Shown piece after piece: positions 9,656-19,954 of a DNA stretch of 64,000 nucleotides. This DNA is from Methanoregula sp. (GTDB taxonomy: Archaea; Halobacteriota; Methanomicrobia; Methanomicrobiales; Methanospirillaceae): positions 1-64,000 of the forward strand of contig JAJRCF010000004.1 of the NCBI GenBank assembly GCA_028679075.1, given 5' to 3'. A model generated the notes under the pieces. That model searched no databases. It worked only from the letters and a program-made list of their open reading frames with translations, and was not told the origin of the DNA. Every line of letters starts with the position of its first letter. The stretch's first letter is position 1. The translations under genes and the position numbers were made by a program.

Positions 9656-10407
9656 GCGAGGTTCGGGGGATCTACACCCTCTGGCTCCGGGAGGTGAAGA
9701 AATTCCTGCGGGAGAAGCCCCGGCTTCTTAACGCGTTTGTCCAGCCACTTTTATGGCTCTTCATCTTTGGGACAGGCATGCGGTTCTCGGCCGGCGTAAC
9801 GGAATACAATTACCAGGAGTTCATCTTTCCCGGTCTCGTCTGCCAGGCAATGCTTTTTACCGCCATGTTCATGGGGATCTCGGTTATCTGGGACCGCGAG
9901 TTCGGCTTCCTGAAAGAGATCCTTGTCTCTCCTGTCTCACGGCCGTCCATCTTTCTTGGCAAGATGCTTGGGGCAAGCACCGATGTCATGCTGCAGGGGA
10001 TCATCATCTTCCCGTTCGCGTACCTCATCGGTGCCCGCATCGGTCTCCTGGTCTTTCTTGAGGCACTTCCCATCATGCTGCTCATCACCACCGGCCTTGT
10101 GTGCATCGGGCTGACGTTTGCCAGTGTCATGAAGAGCTTTGAAGGCTTCGGGCTCATCCAGACGTTCATCAACCTCCCGATGTTCTTTTTGAGCGGTGCG
10201 CTCTTCCCGTTAACAAACGTTCCGGACTGGCTGCGGTGGGTGAGCTTCTGCAACCCGCTCACGTACGGTGTGGATGCGATGCGGACGGTGATGATGGGCA
10301 ACGTCTTCGTGCCGCTCTTCCCGCTCTATATCGACATCGCGGTTCTCTTCGGGTTTGCCGTGGTCATGTTCCTTGTCGGGACGTGGGCGTTTTCCCGGAC
10401 GGAGTGA
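9652..10407 (+). CDS. ABC-2 type transporter permease
   Basis: ABC-2 membrane domain (FPGLVCQAMLFTAMF, EILVSPVSRPSIFLGKMLG, LPMFFLSGALFPL); GTG start overlaps the ATPase stop. Confidence 0.9.
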   Translation: MSEVRGIYTLWLREVKKFLREKPRLLNAFVQPLLWLFIFGTGMRFSAGVTEYNYQEFIFPGLVCQAMLFTAMFMGISVIWDREFGFLKEILVSPVSRPSIFLGKMLGASTDVMLQGIIIFPFAYLIGARIGLLVFLEALPIMLLITTGLVCIGLTFASVMKSFEGFGLIQTFINLPMFFLSGALFPLTNVPDWLRWVSFCNPLTYGVDAMRTVMMGNVFVPLFPLYIDIAVLFGFAVVMFLVGTWAFSRTE

Positions 10408-10631
10408 GTCTTTTGTTTGACTATTAAAAATAGGGATATCATGTTAGGGATATCATGTGCGAGCCTGACAGGCTGGTGAAGTTTTGAATGATCCCATCGA
10501 TCCGGGTATCGTTTCTTATTCACGAGTGAAGTTGAGGGGAAATACCTCCGCTAGAGCCGGTTTTTTCCCTACACGACATTGAAATTTTTTACGATTTCAG
10601 CATTATTGACCGGCATCCCAACCCACCCTTT

Positions 10632-11471
10632 TCACCCCATTGTTCCGTATTTTTGGAAATCAGGTCCGGCATGAAAAACCGGTATTTCCGTTTCGTTTCC
10701 ATGATGGACCGGCACATGCGCCGCTTTGATCACCATGAACGAGGGGATCCGCAGGTTACTGAGGACATCAGGGTCCCTCTTCCCTGGTCGTATATCCGGG
10801 ACCGGCTCATGGAGTGAGATGACGCACAATCCGTTTGTTTCAAGAGTATGGATATAGCGGGATAACGGGCGATGATAATGAAGGGTCGGGCCCCAGAAAT
10901 TCAGGCATTCTTTTTTTTCGCCGAGATAATCGCTCACCCTCTTATAGGATCTTGCCCCGGTTTCATCCCGGGCCCATTCACTGCAAAAAAATGACGGATG
11001 GGTTATGGAAAAGATGAACGATCCATCGGATTTAAGCACCCGGGAGAATTCCCCGATACTTGTTGCAATCTCCGGCAGGTCCATCAGGACCATGTTGGCG
11101 AGAACGATATCGAATGTCCTGCTCTCAACCGGAAGTGGGCGGGTCAGGTCCATGACTGAGTAGGTGATGGACGGATCAGGATTTTCTTCCCAAGCCATGC
11201 GAACCATCTCTTTAGATCCGTCAATTCCGGTAACCGTTGCACCCATCGCGGCGAGTCTCTTTGCATATCGCCCGTTTCCGCACCCGGCATCAAGGATCGT
11301 TTTCCCCTTAACATCCCCGATCATTTTGTCGACGACCGGTAAATAGGTGGAAACCTGGAAATCGGATGATCCCCCCGTGCTGTGTACATACCTGTCTGCA
11401 GCCTGATCCCAGAGAACCAGCGATTCATCGATGGGGGCAGTCATTCCAGGAAAATTTTGTGATTTGCGCAT
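10632..11471 (-). CDS. Class I SAM-dependent methyltransferase
   Basis: KTILDAGCGNGRYAKRLAAMGATVTGIDGSKEMV. Confidence 0.88.
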   Translation of the reverse strand: MRKSQNFPGMTAPIDESLVLWDQAADRYVHSTGGSSDFQVSTYLPVVDKMIGDVKGKTILDAGCGNGRYAKRLAAMGATVTGIDGSKEMVRMAWEENPDPSITYSVMDLTRPLPVESRTFDIVLANMVLMDLPEIATSIGEFSRVLKSDGSFIFSITHPSFFCSEWARDETGARSYKRVSDYLGEKKECLNFWGPTLHYHRPLSRYIHTLETNGLCVISLHEPVPDIRPGKRDPDVLSNLRIPSFMVIKAAHVPVHHGNETEIPVFHAGPDFQKYGTMG

Positions 11472-11480
11472 AAGATTCCC

Positions 11481-12110
11481 TTATCTGGAGTGACTGGACA
11501 TATATGACATATCATTTATTTTTTGTATGATCCGCAACCCGTCATTATTTTCTTTTAACACCGACACCCCTCCCGACATTCCATGGAACGCGGTACGTTC
11601 CAGATCATCAATATTGTCGTGATGCCAGAGGAAGAAGAGCATATTCAGTGTGCCTCCGTGGGAGACAATGATAATGTTTTTTTCATCCGAACTCTGCATT
11701 TCCTGTAAGAACAAAAGCAACCGGGTATACAGATCCCGCTTTGATTCTGCATCTTCAAGGCACCGGAAATCCACCACCCGTTCCCGGGACTCCGGCCGAG
11801 CTTGGTTTTCCTGCAACCATTTCACCGATTTTCCCGTGGCACTTCCCATATGAAGTTCCCGGAGTTCTTTGCGGTACTTAGGTACAATGTTCAGGAAAGG
11901 AGCGATGATGTCAGCGGTCTGCCTGGCCCGCAATAAATCCGATGCGAACATAACATAATGCTGATCTCGTATTTCCTCTCTCAATGCTTCGCCAATATTT
12001 TTTGCCTGCTGCGTTCCCCTTTCGGTCAGTTCCCAGTCTGTCCAGCCGCCAATCATCCCGTTGGCATGATGGACGGACTGGGTATGCTGGATGGTGATTA
12101 GAGTTTTCAT
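11481..12110 (-). CDS. Histidine phosphatase (phosphoglycerate mutase-like) family protein
   Basis: MIGGWTDWELTERGTQQAKNIGEAL, ASDLLRARQTADII, IIIVSHGGTLNML. N-terminal motif is QHTQS rather than RHGxS. Confidence 0.8.
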   Translation of the reverse strand: MKTLITIQHTQSVHHANGMIGGWTDWELTERGTQQAKNIGEALREEIRDQHYVMFASDLLRARQTADIIAPFLNIVPKYRKELRELHMGSATGKSVKWLQENQARPESRERVVDFRCLEDAESKRDLYTRLLLFLQEMQSSDEKNIIIVSHGGTLNMLFFLWHHDNIDDLERTAFHGMSGGVSVLKENNDGLRIIQKINDMSYMSSHSR

Positions 12111-12126
12111 TTTTGTCTCTTTTCGT

Positions 12127-12744
12127 TTACGAGGAGAATTCCCGGTACATCTTCTCCAGCGGATCCTTCCGGTCCACAAACATCGCACCGAATGAATCCG
12201 ATTTCCCGGTATCCGTGACCGTGCAGTAGTTCATCGAAGTATTCGACCCGGTCATGAATAGCGGCCTGGCCATCCCAAGATCCCACGAACCATCAGGCCG
12301 GTAAACAGCATCGTCAATCTCAAGGTGCACGACCTTTCCCATGATGAGGACGTAACGCGGCTCCTCAAAGAGCTTATCGAGCATGCATTCCATCCAGGCA
12401 TAGCACCCTTTGATGCCGGGCGGCCCGACCACGACCGAGGGTTTTTCGTCAAGCCCCGCAAGTTCGAACTCGTCCGCTTCGGGCGGGGAGTACCGTGCGG
12501 TCGGGATTACCTTGTCGGCGAAACCCGTACCGGCAAGGTTGATGACGAATTCCCCGGTTGCCCGGATGTTATCGAGCGTGTCCCGCCGCTTTGCCGTTGC
12601 AATGCAGACAAGATCGAGTGGGCGAAGTACCGGCATCACGCACCCGTACGGGGCGATGTTCCGCACGCCTTCTCTGCTTATGGTCGAGATAAACGTGACC
12701 GGCAGGGGGATAATTGATTCCCTCTTGAATGGTTTCAGGATCAT
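12127..12744 (-). CDS. Flavin reductase family protein
   Basis: FISTISREGVRNIAPYGCVMPV...CIATAKRRDTLDNIRATGEFVINL typical of FMN-binding flavin reductase-like domain. Confidence 0.85.
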   Translation of the reverse strand: MILKPFKRESIIPLPVTFISTISREGVRNIAPYGCVMPVLRPLDLVCIATAKRRDTLDNIRATGEFVINLAGTGFADKVIPTARYSPPEADEFELAGLDEKPSVVVGPPGIKGCYAWMECMLDKLFEEPRYVLIMGKVVHLEIDDAVYRPDGSWDLGMARPLFMTGSNTSMNYCTVTDTGKSDSFGAMFVDRKDPLEKMYREFSS

Positions 12745-12786
12745 TTCTTCACCGTTCGCGTTCGATCAGCCCGCAAGCGGGTTGCT

Positions 12787-13659
12787 TCAACGTTCCTCAT
12801 CGTTCCTCCGCATGTCCCAGACCATCATGCCCGTCATGGCCTTGGTCTGTGACGAATACTTCCCGTCCGTTGCCCGGGCCGTGAAATACTCCCGCATCCG
12901 TTCCTTCATTGGCTCATCAATCTCCTTTGTCGAGCTGAAGAAACCAGAAACGGTGTCTACCATCTCATCAACGGTCTCTTCCCCATTCCAGAGATCCTGC
13001 CGGATCCTGACAATCGGGCGGTACCCGTTCATGTACAGATACATGAAGGGATTCGGGAACCCGTGGGAGTTCTGCCGGAACTCTTCGTTGAAGAGCATGC
13101 GGTAGAGCTCATGGTATGCCGGGTCCCACTGGCGGTCTATCCACCCGCTGTAATAGCAGACCCCTTTTGCCGCTTCGAGCATAAGGCTGAATGCTTCCGG
13201 AGTCTGCACGGCCGGTGTCATCGAAGCGATGACAAGGTCGAAGTTCTTCCGGAACCCCAGGTCATCGAGGTCAACCTCGTCCCATGAGACGAGGACCGTC
13301 CGCTCAACGGAGGCCTTTTCTTCTTCCGCTTTCATCGAAAGGTGCCTGAGCATCTCGGAAGAGAAGTCAACTGCAGTCACCCGGGCTCCCATTTTTGTAA
13401 GCGGGATGGCAAGGGCGCCGGTGCCGGCACCGATGTCGAGCACCGTAGCACCATCGATCTCAAGGCCGGTCTGCCCGATAAGATCGAGCACAGCTGCGAG
13501 CCGGTCTTCCTTACGGCCGGCAGGTTTCTTCGCGAACTGACCGGCCCGGTTGTCCCAGAACCCGGCCTGCATCGGCCCGCGGTTCTTTCCGTGGCTGACT
13601 GCCTGTTTCCAGTATTCCGTCCAGTACCTGCTGTTCTCATTTTGGATGGTATCTGTCAT
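12787..13659 (-). CDS. Class I SAM-dependent methyltransferase
   Basis: ATVLDIGAGTGALAIPLTKMGARVTAVDFSSEML. Confidence 0.88.
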   Translation of the reverse strand: MTDTIQNENSRYWTEYWKQAVSHGKNRGPMQAGFWDNRAGQFAKKPAGRKEDRLAAVLDLIGQTGLEIDGATVLDIGAGTGALAIPLTKMGARVTAVDFSSEMLRHLSMKAEEEKASVERTVLVSWDEVDLDDLGFRKNFDLVIASMTPAVQTPEAFSLMLEAAKGVCYYSGWIDRQWDPAYHELYRMLFNEEFRQNSHGFPNPFMYLYMNGYRPIVRIRQDLWNGEETVDEMVDTVSGFFSSTKEIDEPMKERMREYFTARATDGKYSSQTKAMTGMMVWDMRRNDEER

Positions 13660-15425
13660 GGTTTCAACTTCCTGTCATCTGCTCTCATTTCCTGTGCGTG
13701 GTCATGGTCATGGCAGCAGAGCCCGATCCGCGCTCCCACGAGCCTGCGTGTATACCCGGTTTTCGGGGAGAGCATCACATCGTGGGCATTACCCGTCTCC
13801 ACAATCCTGCCGGCATCCATGACCGCGATCCTGTCGGCAATCTTCAGGGTCAGGGAAAGGTCATGGGAGATGTAGATCATGGCAAAACCCCGCCGGTTCT
13901 GGAGTCCCTTTAGCAGACGCAGCACGTTTGCTGCCGTCGACACGTCCAATGCGGAGGTGATCTCATCGGCAATGAGCAGTCTGGGTTTCATGATCATGGC
14001 CCGTGCAAGCGCAACCCTCTGCCGCTGGCCGCCGCTCAGCTCCCCACAGTACTTACCAAGGAACTGATCGGTCGAGGGGAGCCTGACCAGGTCCAGGGCC
14101 TCCTTAACCATCCGCAGCCGTTCTTCCCCATCGCCAATCTTGTTGATATCGAGCGGCTCCTTTACAGCATCACATACCGTGAAACGGTTGCTGGTGGAGC
14201 TGAACGGGTCCTGGAAAACAATCTGGATGCCCCGGAAGCGATGGCCCTGGGTTCCCCCGTGCACGCTCCCGTTCATGAACAGGACATTCCCGGTTTCAGG
14301 AACGAGGACCCCTGCAAGAATATGGGCAAGAGTGGACTTGCCAGAACCGGTCTGGCCCACAACCGCCAGTACTTCTCCCTCGTGGATTTCCAGATCAACA
14401 TCATCGACAGCCTGAAGCGTCTTCTTGTCCGGAAGGGGATACCTGAACCGGAGCCCCTCTGCTTTCAGGAGCGTTGCAATGCCCCCCCGGTGACACGCGA
14501 TCTCCCTCCCATTCCCGCAGGGTCGTAGGAACGGCGCCGTCTCCCGGCAGGCATCGACCGGCTGCGTGCAACGCAGGTTGAACGGACATCCGGTCTGTTT
14601 TTCTCCGGCAGGCGAATCCCCCGGGATTCCCCAGAGATCTTTGTACAGGAAGATATCCGGGGTTGCATGGATGAGGCCGCGGGTATAAGGATGCCGGGGG
14701 TCGTTGAGGATCTCAGGGGTTGGCCCGCTCTCGACAATCGTGCCGGAATACAGGACAATCAGTCGCGATGCAAGAGAGGACACAAATGTGATGTCGTGGG
14801 ATATCAGGACCATGCTGTACCCGCGGGTTTTCTGAAGGGAATAAAGGAGTTCGCGGATCTCTTTTCGCGTGAAGGCATCGAGCGCGGATGTCACCTCATC
14901 GAGAACGATTAGCCGGGGGTCGCAGGAGAGGGCCATGGCAAGCATTGCCCGTTGTCGCATGCCGCCGGAGAGCTGGTGGGGATAGACATTCATCCAGGAC
15001 GGGTCGAGACCGACCATGACAAAGAGATCCACACACCGGGCTTTTGCCTCTGAGGGGGTTATGGGAAGATGACGGAGCATGGGTTCAGTCACCTGCTCCC
15101 CGATCGTCATCACCGGGTTTAAGGCCTCAAGGCTGTTCTGGAACACGATGGCGATCTCTTTCCACCGGAGCTGGTTCATCTCCGGAACCGTGAGGGATGA
15201 GAGATCTCTGCCTTCAAACGAGACCCTGCCGGATACGCTTGCGCTGTGGCCGAGCATGCGCAGGATGCTTAAGGCAATCGTGGTCTTGCCGCTGCCGGAC
15301 TCCCCGACAATCCCGAGGATCTCTCCCGGCTGCAGATAAAACGAAACGCCGTCAACCGCCTGCACGGTGTGACTGTCAAGACGGTACTGGCATTTCAGGT
15401 CGCTGACTTCCAGCAGGGTCATCAT
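13656..15425 (-). CDS. Fused dual-ATPase ABC protein of dipeptide/nickel (Opp/Nik D+F) type
   Basis: Two complete ABC domains (GESGSGKTT...LSGGMRQRAMLAMAL; GQTGSGKST...LSGGQRQRVALARAM) and Opp C-terminal CPFNLRCTQPVDAC. Start at ATG 15425 overlapping permease end. Confidence 0.9.
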   Translation of the reverse strand: MMTLLEVSDLKCQYRLDSHTVQAVDGVSFYLQPGEILGIVGESGSGKTTIALSILRMLGHSASVSGRVSFEGRDLSSLTVPEMNQLRWKEIAIVFQNSLEALNPVMTIGEQVTEPMLRHLPITPSEAKARCVDLFVMVGLDPSWMNVYPHQLSGGMRQRAMLAMALSCDPRLIVLDEVTSALDAFTRKEIRELLYSLQKTRGYSMVLISHDITFVSSLASRLIVLYSGTIVESGPTPEILNDPRHPYTRGLIHATPDIFLYKDLWGIPGDSPAGEKQTGCPFNLRCTQPVDACRETAPFLRPCGNGREIACHRGGIATLLKAEGLRFRYPLPDKKTLQAVDDVDLEIHEGEVLAVVGQTGSGKSTLAHILAGVLVPETGNVLFMNGSVHGGTQGHRFRGIQIVFQDPFSSTSNRFTVCDAVKEPLDINKIGDGEERLRMVKEALDLVRLPSTDQFLGKYCGELSGGQRQRVALARAMIMKPRLLIADEITSALDVSTAANVLRLLKGLQNRRGFAMIYISHDLSLTLKIADRIAVMDAGRIVETGNAHDVMLSPKTGYTRRLVGARIGLCCHDHDHAQEMRADDRKLKP

Positions 15426-16339
15426 ACACCCCCGGCCTGCCGGAGGCGCGGATCCAGTACCTGTTCGAGGTCCCGGCTGATGAACGCAAGGCTGGTAACG
15501 AGGGTGATCAGGGCAACGAGCGGGGGAATGAGCCACCACTGCCAGAACGGGGTAAAATAGATGGATTTGAAACTGGTTGCATAATAGAGCATCATACCCC
15601 AGCTTTTTGAAGTCGGGTCACCGAGCCCGAGGAAAGCAAGCCCTGATTCCGCAACAATCGCGTACGAGGTGATGCCAAGGATGAGGACAAAGAGGATCGG
15701 GAGCACTTCCGGCAGGATATGCTGGCGGAGGATGTAAAACGGTGTTCCCCCGTAATTTTTTGCTGCGATGATGTACGTGTTGGTTTTCATTGCAAGAGTC
15801 TGGGCTCGGGCAATCCGGGCAGGTTTTGCCCAGCTGAACAGGATGAGGACAAGGATGACATTGACGATGCTCGGGCCCATGAACGCAGAAATGACGATGA
15901 GGAGCGGGAAACTGGGCAGGGCCATGAGGATGTCGACTGTCCGCATCAGCAGCTGGTCTGCCATTCCCCCGAGATATCCGGCAAGGATACCGAGTATTCC
16001 TCCGCCAATTCCGGCAATAAGCGCCACAACCAGCCCAATGACAAGGCTCATCCTTGCACCATAGCAGATCTGGGACCAGATGTCCATTCCCAGCTCGTCC
16101 GTGCCGAGAAGATGCTTCTGTCCCGGTGGCTCCAGGGAATTTCCTGTGATCTTATCCGGGGGGTATGCTGACAGGAGTGGCGCAAAAAGGGCAACGATCA
16201 GGATCAGGGCGATCCCGCACAACCCGATTTTTCCCTCAATACTGAACCGGGACAGAATGCTTTCCGAAGTGTCGATCATTCCCTTCAGGAATGATCCTCC
16301 TGGCATGCCATAGCGGGGGAAAAAACCGGATACCATCAA
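15422..16339 (-). CDS. ABC transporter permease (DppC/NikC-like)
   Basis: GTDELGMDIWSQICYGARMSLVIGL and GGTPFYILRQHILPEVLPILFV EAA-type loop. Confidence 0.9.
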   Translation of the reverse strand: MMVSGFFPRYGMPGGSFLKGMIDTSESILSRFSIEGKIGLCGIALILIVALFAPLLSAYPPDKITGNSLEPPGQKHLLGTDELGMDIWSQICYGARMSLVIGLVVALIAGIGGGILGILAGYLGGMADQLLMRTVDILMALPSFPLLIVISAFMGPSIVNVILVLILFSWAKPARIARAQTLAMKTNTYIIAAKNYGGTPFYILRQHILPEVLPILFVLILGITSYAIVAESGLAFLGLGDPTSKSWGMMLYYATSFKSIYFTPFWQWWLIPPLVALITLVTSLAFISRDLEQVLDPRLRQAGGV

Positions 16340-16345
16340 ATCCTC

Positions 16346-17332
16346 CTAATCCGACACCCTCGGGTCAAGCTTCCGGTAGACCTGGTCCACAAGCAGGTTG
16401 CAGAGAAGGATCGAGACAGCGGTAACGAGCAATATGCCCTGAATAAGCGCATAGTCCCGGTTCACTACCGCACTCCGCAGGGTCAGCCCGATCCCGGGAT
16501 AGCTGAAGACGGTCTCGACCAGCACTGCGCCGCCCATCATCAGCCCGATCATGAAACCGGTCCGCGTCACCACCGGGAGAAGCGCATTCCGGAGCGCATG
16601 GCGTGTCCAGACGATTCTCTCTCCCAGGCCTTTGGCATATGCAGTACGGATGTAATCCTTTGATGATACCGTAATGAGCGTGTTACGCGTCAGCAGGTAC
16701 ACACCGGTGAGCTGGGCAAGGGCAAGCGTGAGGACAGGGAGGAATGCATGATGGGCAATGTCCAGTGCCTGATCCACTACCCCGGCATAGTGGGCAAACG
16801 GTGTGACGGCGCCTGCCAGCGGTAAGAGTTTGAGCCAGACGCAGAATATGAGAAGGAGGATGATCCCCAGCAGGAACGAGGGAATTTCGGAAAACGCGAT
16901 CAGGCCGGTCATCATGACCCGGTCCGAGCGCTTCTTCCGGTTCCGTGCAGAGATCAGCCCGAGAATGATCCCGACTGCGGTGCTCAGGGCGGTTGCGCAG
17001 AAAATAATCAGGATCGTCCACGGGAGGTGAATGAGGATAACGCTGGTCACGGGTATCTTGTAATAGATGCTCTGTCCGAAGTCACCGTGTGCCATATTTG
17101 CCAGGTACCGGAAGAACTGTTCATGCAGCGGGAGGTCCATACCATAATAGCTGATAAAGTACTGGCGCTGCTCCTCCGTCATAGTGACAATGTCCTCACC
17201 CTGGACATCCGATGACGTTGTCGAGAACGGATCGCCCGGCATCATCCGGGGCAGAAAAAAGTTAATGGCAAGGATCACGAGCAGGGTGATGACGAACCTG
17301 ATGATGAGAGTGTTCCTCGTCTTCTCGTTCAT
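16346..17332 (-). CDS. ABC transporter permease (DppB/NikB-like)
   Basis: RLLPLAGAVTPF..., YIRTAYAKGLGERIVWTRHALRNALLPVVT, ETVFSYPGIGLTL. Confidence 0.9.
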   Translation of the reverse strand: MNEKTRNTLIIRFVITLLVILAINFFLPRMMPGDPFSTTSSDVQGEDIVTMTEEQRQYFISYYGMDLPLHEQFFRYLANMAHGDFGQSIYYKIPVTSVILIHLPWTILIIFCATALSTAVGIILGLISARNRKKRSDRVMMTGLIAFSEIPSFLLGIILLLIFCVWLKLLPLAGAVTPFAHYAGVVDQALDIAHHAFLPVLTLALAQLTGVYLLTRNTLITVSSKDYIRTAYAKGLGERIVWTRHALRNALLPVVTRTGFMIGLMMGGAVLVETVFSYPGIGLTLRSAVVNRDYALIQGILLVTAVSILLCNLLVDQVYRKLDPRVSD

Positions 17333-17379
17333 CTGCTGTTACCTGCCCTGCCTGCGCCTGTTCTCACCGGTAATCGGGA

Positions 17380-19047
17380 TTACCGCTTGGCTGCAATCCC
17401 TTCCCTCACCAGGTATGAAAGCTTGCTGTGCGTCCGTGCATGATGATCGTACATATTCATCCACCCGTCATAGGTTGGGAGAGTCCAGACATCCCATGTC
17501 TTGGTATAGAAGAGCGGAATAGTTGGAATATCATCAGCAAGGACCTTCTGCATCTCAAAGACGATCTGTTTGCGTTTCGCATCATCCAGCTCTTTGACCT
17601 CGCTTGCGGCAAGGGAATTGAACGCGTCATTATGGTAGCCGATGACGGATGCCTGCGCAGCTACCGTATTCGAACCGGAGAGCGTCTTCGCATCGCTGTA
17701 CCGGGTCCTGAGGTAATCTGCGTCCTGGCCCCAGCCTCCAAACCCGCTGACCAGTAATTCGAAATCCCCCTTCTTCAAGTTGGTATCCCGGGCCTTGCTC
17801 TCGAGTGCCTTGACCTGTATATCAATCCCGGCTTCCTTCAGTCGTTCCTTGATAAGCTCCCCGATCCGCACTTCGGTGCTTGCAAGACTGAGCGCATACG
17901 AGAGTTTCTTTCCGTCCTTGTCACGGATTCCGTCGCCATCAGTATCCTTCCAACCGGCCTCGTCAAGCAGGGTTTTCGCTTTGGCGAGATCCCAGGCATA
18001 TTCGGGCTGATCGGCATTATACCAGATATGGTTATCCGGAAGGATCCCCAGGTTACCCGGTTCACCGGCACCCCGCTGAATCTTATCTACAAGCTCGCTG
18101 CGGTTGATTGCGTAAGCAAATGCCTGCCGGACCCTGACATCCTTGAGCTCAGGATACTTCTTCATGTTGAAGTAGAACTCGTATCCCCAGAAGTCCGGCT
18201 GCTGGACAAGCCGGTATTTCGGATTGTCCTTATATTTATCGAGAATATCCGGCGTGACAGAGGAGAAGTCAATCTCGCCCTGGTCGAATGCAATCAGCTC
18301 GTTGCTGACCGGGATGAACTCAACGGTTTTAACGGCAACCCGCGGTCCCCAGAACCCTTCGTTGGCAACATAGCGGTACGAGCCATGCTCCTTGTTATAT
18401 TCGGCCAGCTTGTAAGGCCCGGTACCGATAACGGCACTCTTATTAAGGAATTTCGCCGGATCCGTTACATTCCGGTAAATATGTTCCGGAATGATACGGT
18501 AGCTGGATATCTTGTACAGGAAGGATGACGCGGGTTCCTTTAAGATGAATTTCACGGTATTGTCGTCGATTACCTTGACACTGTCGATGAGTTCGGTCTC
18601 GATCCCGCCGGAAACAGGGACGTTCTTCATCTCGTATTCTGTTGTGAACTTCACATCGTTTGCCGTGAAGGGGAGATCATCCTGCCATTTGACTCCTTTG
18701 CGGAGGTAGAAGGTATACTCTTTCCCATCTGCGCTGATCTCCCATCTCTCGGCAAGCCAGGGAATAATGCCTTTCTCGTCCCGTTCAAGCAGGCTGTCGA
18801 AGATCATTCCCACTTTAGAAGAGCCCGGTCCCCTTGGGTAGATTGTAAACGGCTGGGGGTACCCGTAATCTCCTCCGGTAAGGTGAACAATTTCGGCCTG
18901 CGTTGCACCCTGGCCTGCACCGGATGTTGCTGCCGAACCTGTACTGGCAGACGTGGTCTGAGAGCTGTTCTGTGATGTGCACCCTGCCAGAACAACCGCC
19001 AGGCAGATAAGTGCAATTACGATTATGATTATACCACTTTTTTTCAT
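17380..19047 (-). CDS. ABC transporter substrate-binding lipoprotein (Opp/Dpp/NikA family, SBP_bac_5)
   Basis: Lipobox CLAVVLAGC; AERWEISADGKEYTFYLRKGVKWQDDLPFTANDV. Confidence 0.92.
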   Translation of the reverse strand: MKKSGIIIIVIALICLAVVLAGCTSQNSSQTTSASTGSAATSGAGQGATQAEIVHLTGGDYGYPQPFTIYPRGPGSSKVGMIFDSLLERDEKGIIPWLAERWEISADGKEYTFYLRKGVKWQDDLPFTANDVKFTTEYEMKNVPVSGGIETELIDSVKVIDDNTVKFILKEPASSFLYKISSYRIIPEHIYRNVTDPAKFLNKSAVIGTGPYKLAEYNKEHGSYRYVANEGFWGPRVAVKTVEFIPVSNELIAFDQGEIDFSSVTPDILDKYKDNPKYRLVQQPDFWGYEFYFNMKKYPELKDVRVRQAFAYAINRSELVDKIQRGAGEPGNLGILPDNHIWYNADQPEYAWDLAKAKTLLDEAGWKDTDGDGIRDKDGKKLSYALSLASTEVRIGELIKERLKEAGIDIQVKALESKARDTNLKKGDFELLVSGFGGWGQDADYLRTRYSDAKTLSGSNTVAAQASVIGYHNDAFNSLAASEVKELDDAKRKQIVFEMQKVLADDIPTIPLFYTKTWDVWTLPTYDGWMNMYDHHARTHSKLSYLVREGIAAKR

Positions 19048-19095
19048 TAGTTCCTCTCCTTGGATTACCTGATACCGAAAACCATTGCCGATGCT

Positions 19096-19761
19096 TCACC
19101 AGCCACGGGTATAATCGCTAAAGCAGGGAATACAGACGAAATTCCCGTTCTCCACTCTTGCACGCGACTCAGCGACCATCTCCCCGCATTTCGAACATTT
19201 CACGGAGTTGAAGAGTCTGGCTTGACCGGGAACTTCCGGCGTCACATGCTTCACGTCAAAGTAGTTTTCCGCAGGTTCCACAAGCATTTTATCGACCTGT
19301 GCCTGCATCATGGTCCGCATGACGGTGACCTCTTCGGGAGTCGCTTTTCCTTCCCTGACTTTCATGCGGAGACTCCTGAATGCCGGCTCTTCATCCTTTT
19401 CCCGGTCTTTCAGGGATATCCTGACAGCATCGTTTGTTGCACGGTTGATGAACGTGTATACGTGCTTGCCGTAATTCCGGAAGATCAGGTTTCCCTTTCC
19501 CATCGTACATCCCGTTACGGCCTGGATGGCATCAACCCCGCAGGCATCGTTCTCCACGATAGCAACCAGTTGTTCGTCAACATCACGTTCAGAACGCAGC
19601 TCTTTGATGGCAATCTTTGCAGCACAATAGCCGAGGGTGAACCCCGGGCAGACATGCCCGTGAAATTTCACTGCTTCAGAAAATGGCATGATGGTGGGTT
19701 CCCGCGAATCCTGGCCACCCTCCGCCATGCCGGAATGAGAATTCATGCACATTTTTATCAC
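19096..19761 (-). CDS. FmdE-family protein with C-terminal Zn ribbon
   Basis: AVKFHGHVCPGFTLGYCAAKIA...ENDACGVDAIQAVTGCTMGKGNLIF and CSKCGE...CIPC. Confidence 0.88.
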   Translation of the reverse strand: MIKMCMNSHSGMAEGGQDSREPTIMPFSEAVKFHGHVCPGFTLGYCAAKIAIKELRSERDVDEQLVAIVENDACGVDAIQAVTGCTMGKGNLIFRNYGKHVYTFINRATNDAVRISLKDREKDEEPAFRSLRMKVREGKATPEEVTVMRTMMQAQVDKMLVEPAENYFDVKHVTPEVPGQARLFNSVKCSKCGEMVAESRARVENGNFVCIPCFSDYTRGW

Positions 19762-19954
19762 TTTTTTTCTTGATAGTACTACGAAATAAACCTGCTGAAA
19801 AAAATCTTATCTGTTTTTCATTTAACAATAAAAAAAAATCCTATCTTGTATGAAAAATTTGACTGGAATGCGTTTTTTTTACATTAGTGAGATGGCAAGG
19901 ATAACTGTATATGGTTACCGGCAGGAAAACGCGGAACAGAGAGATAAAAAAAAG

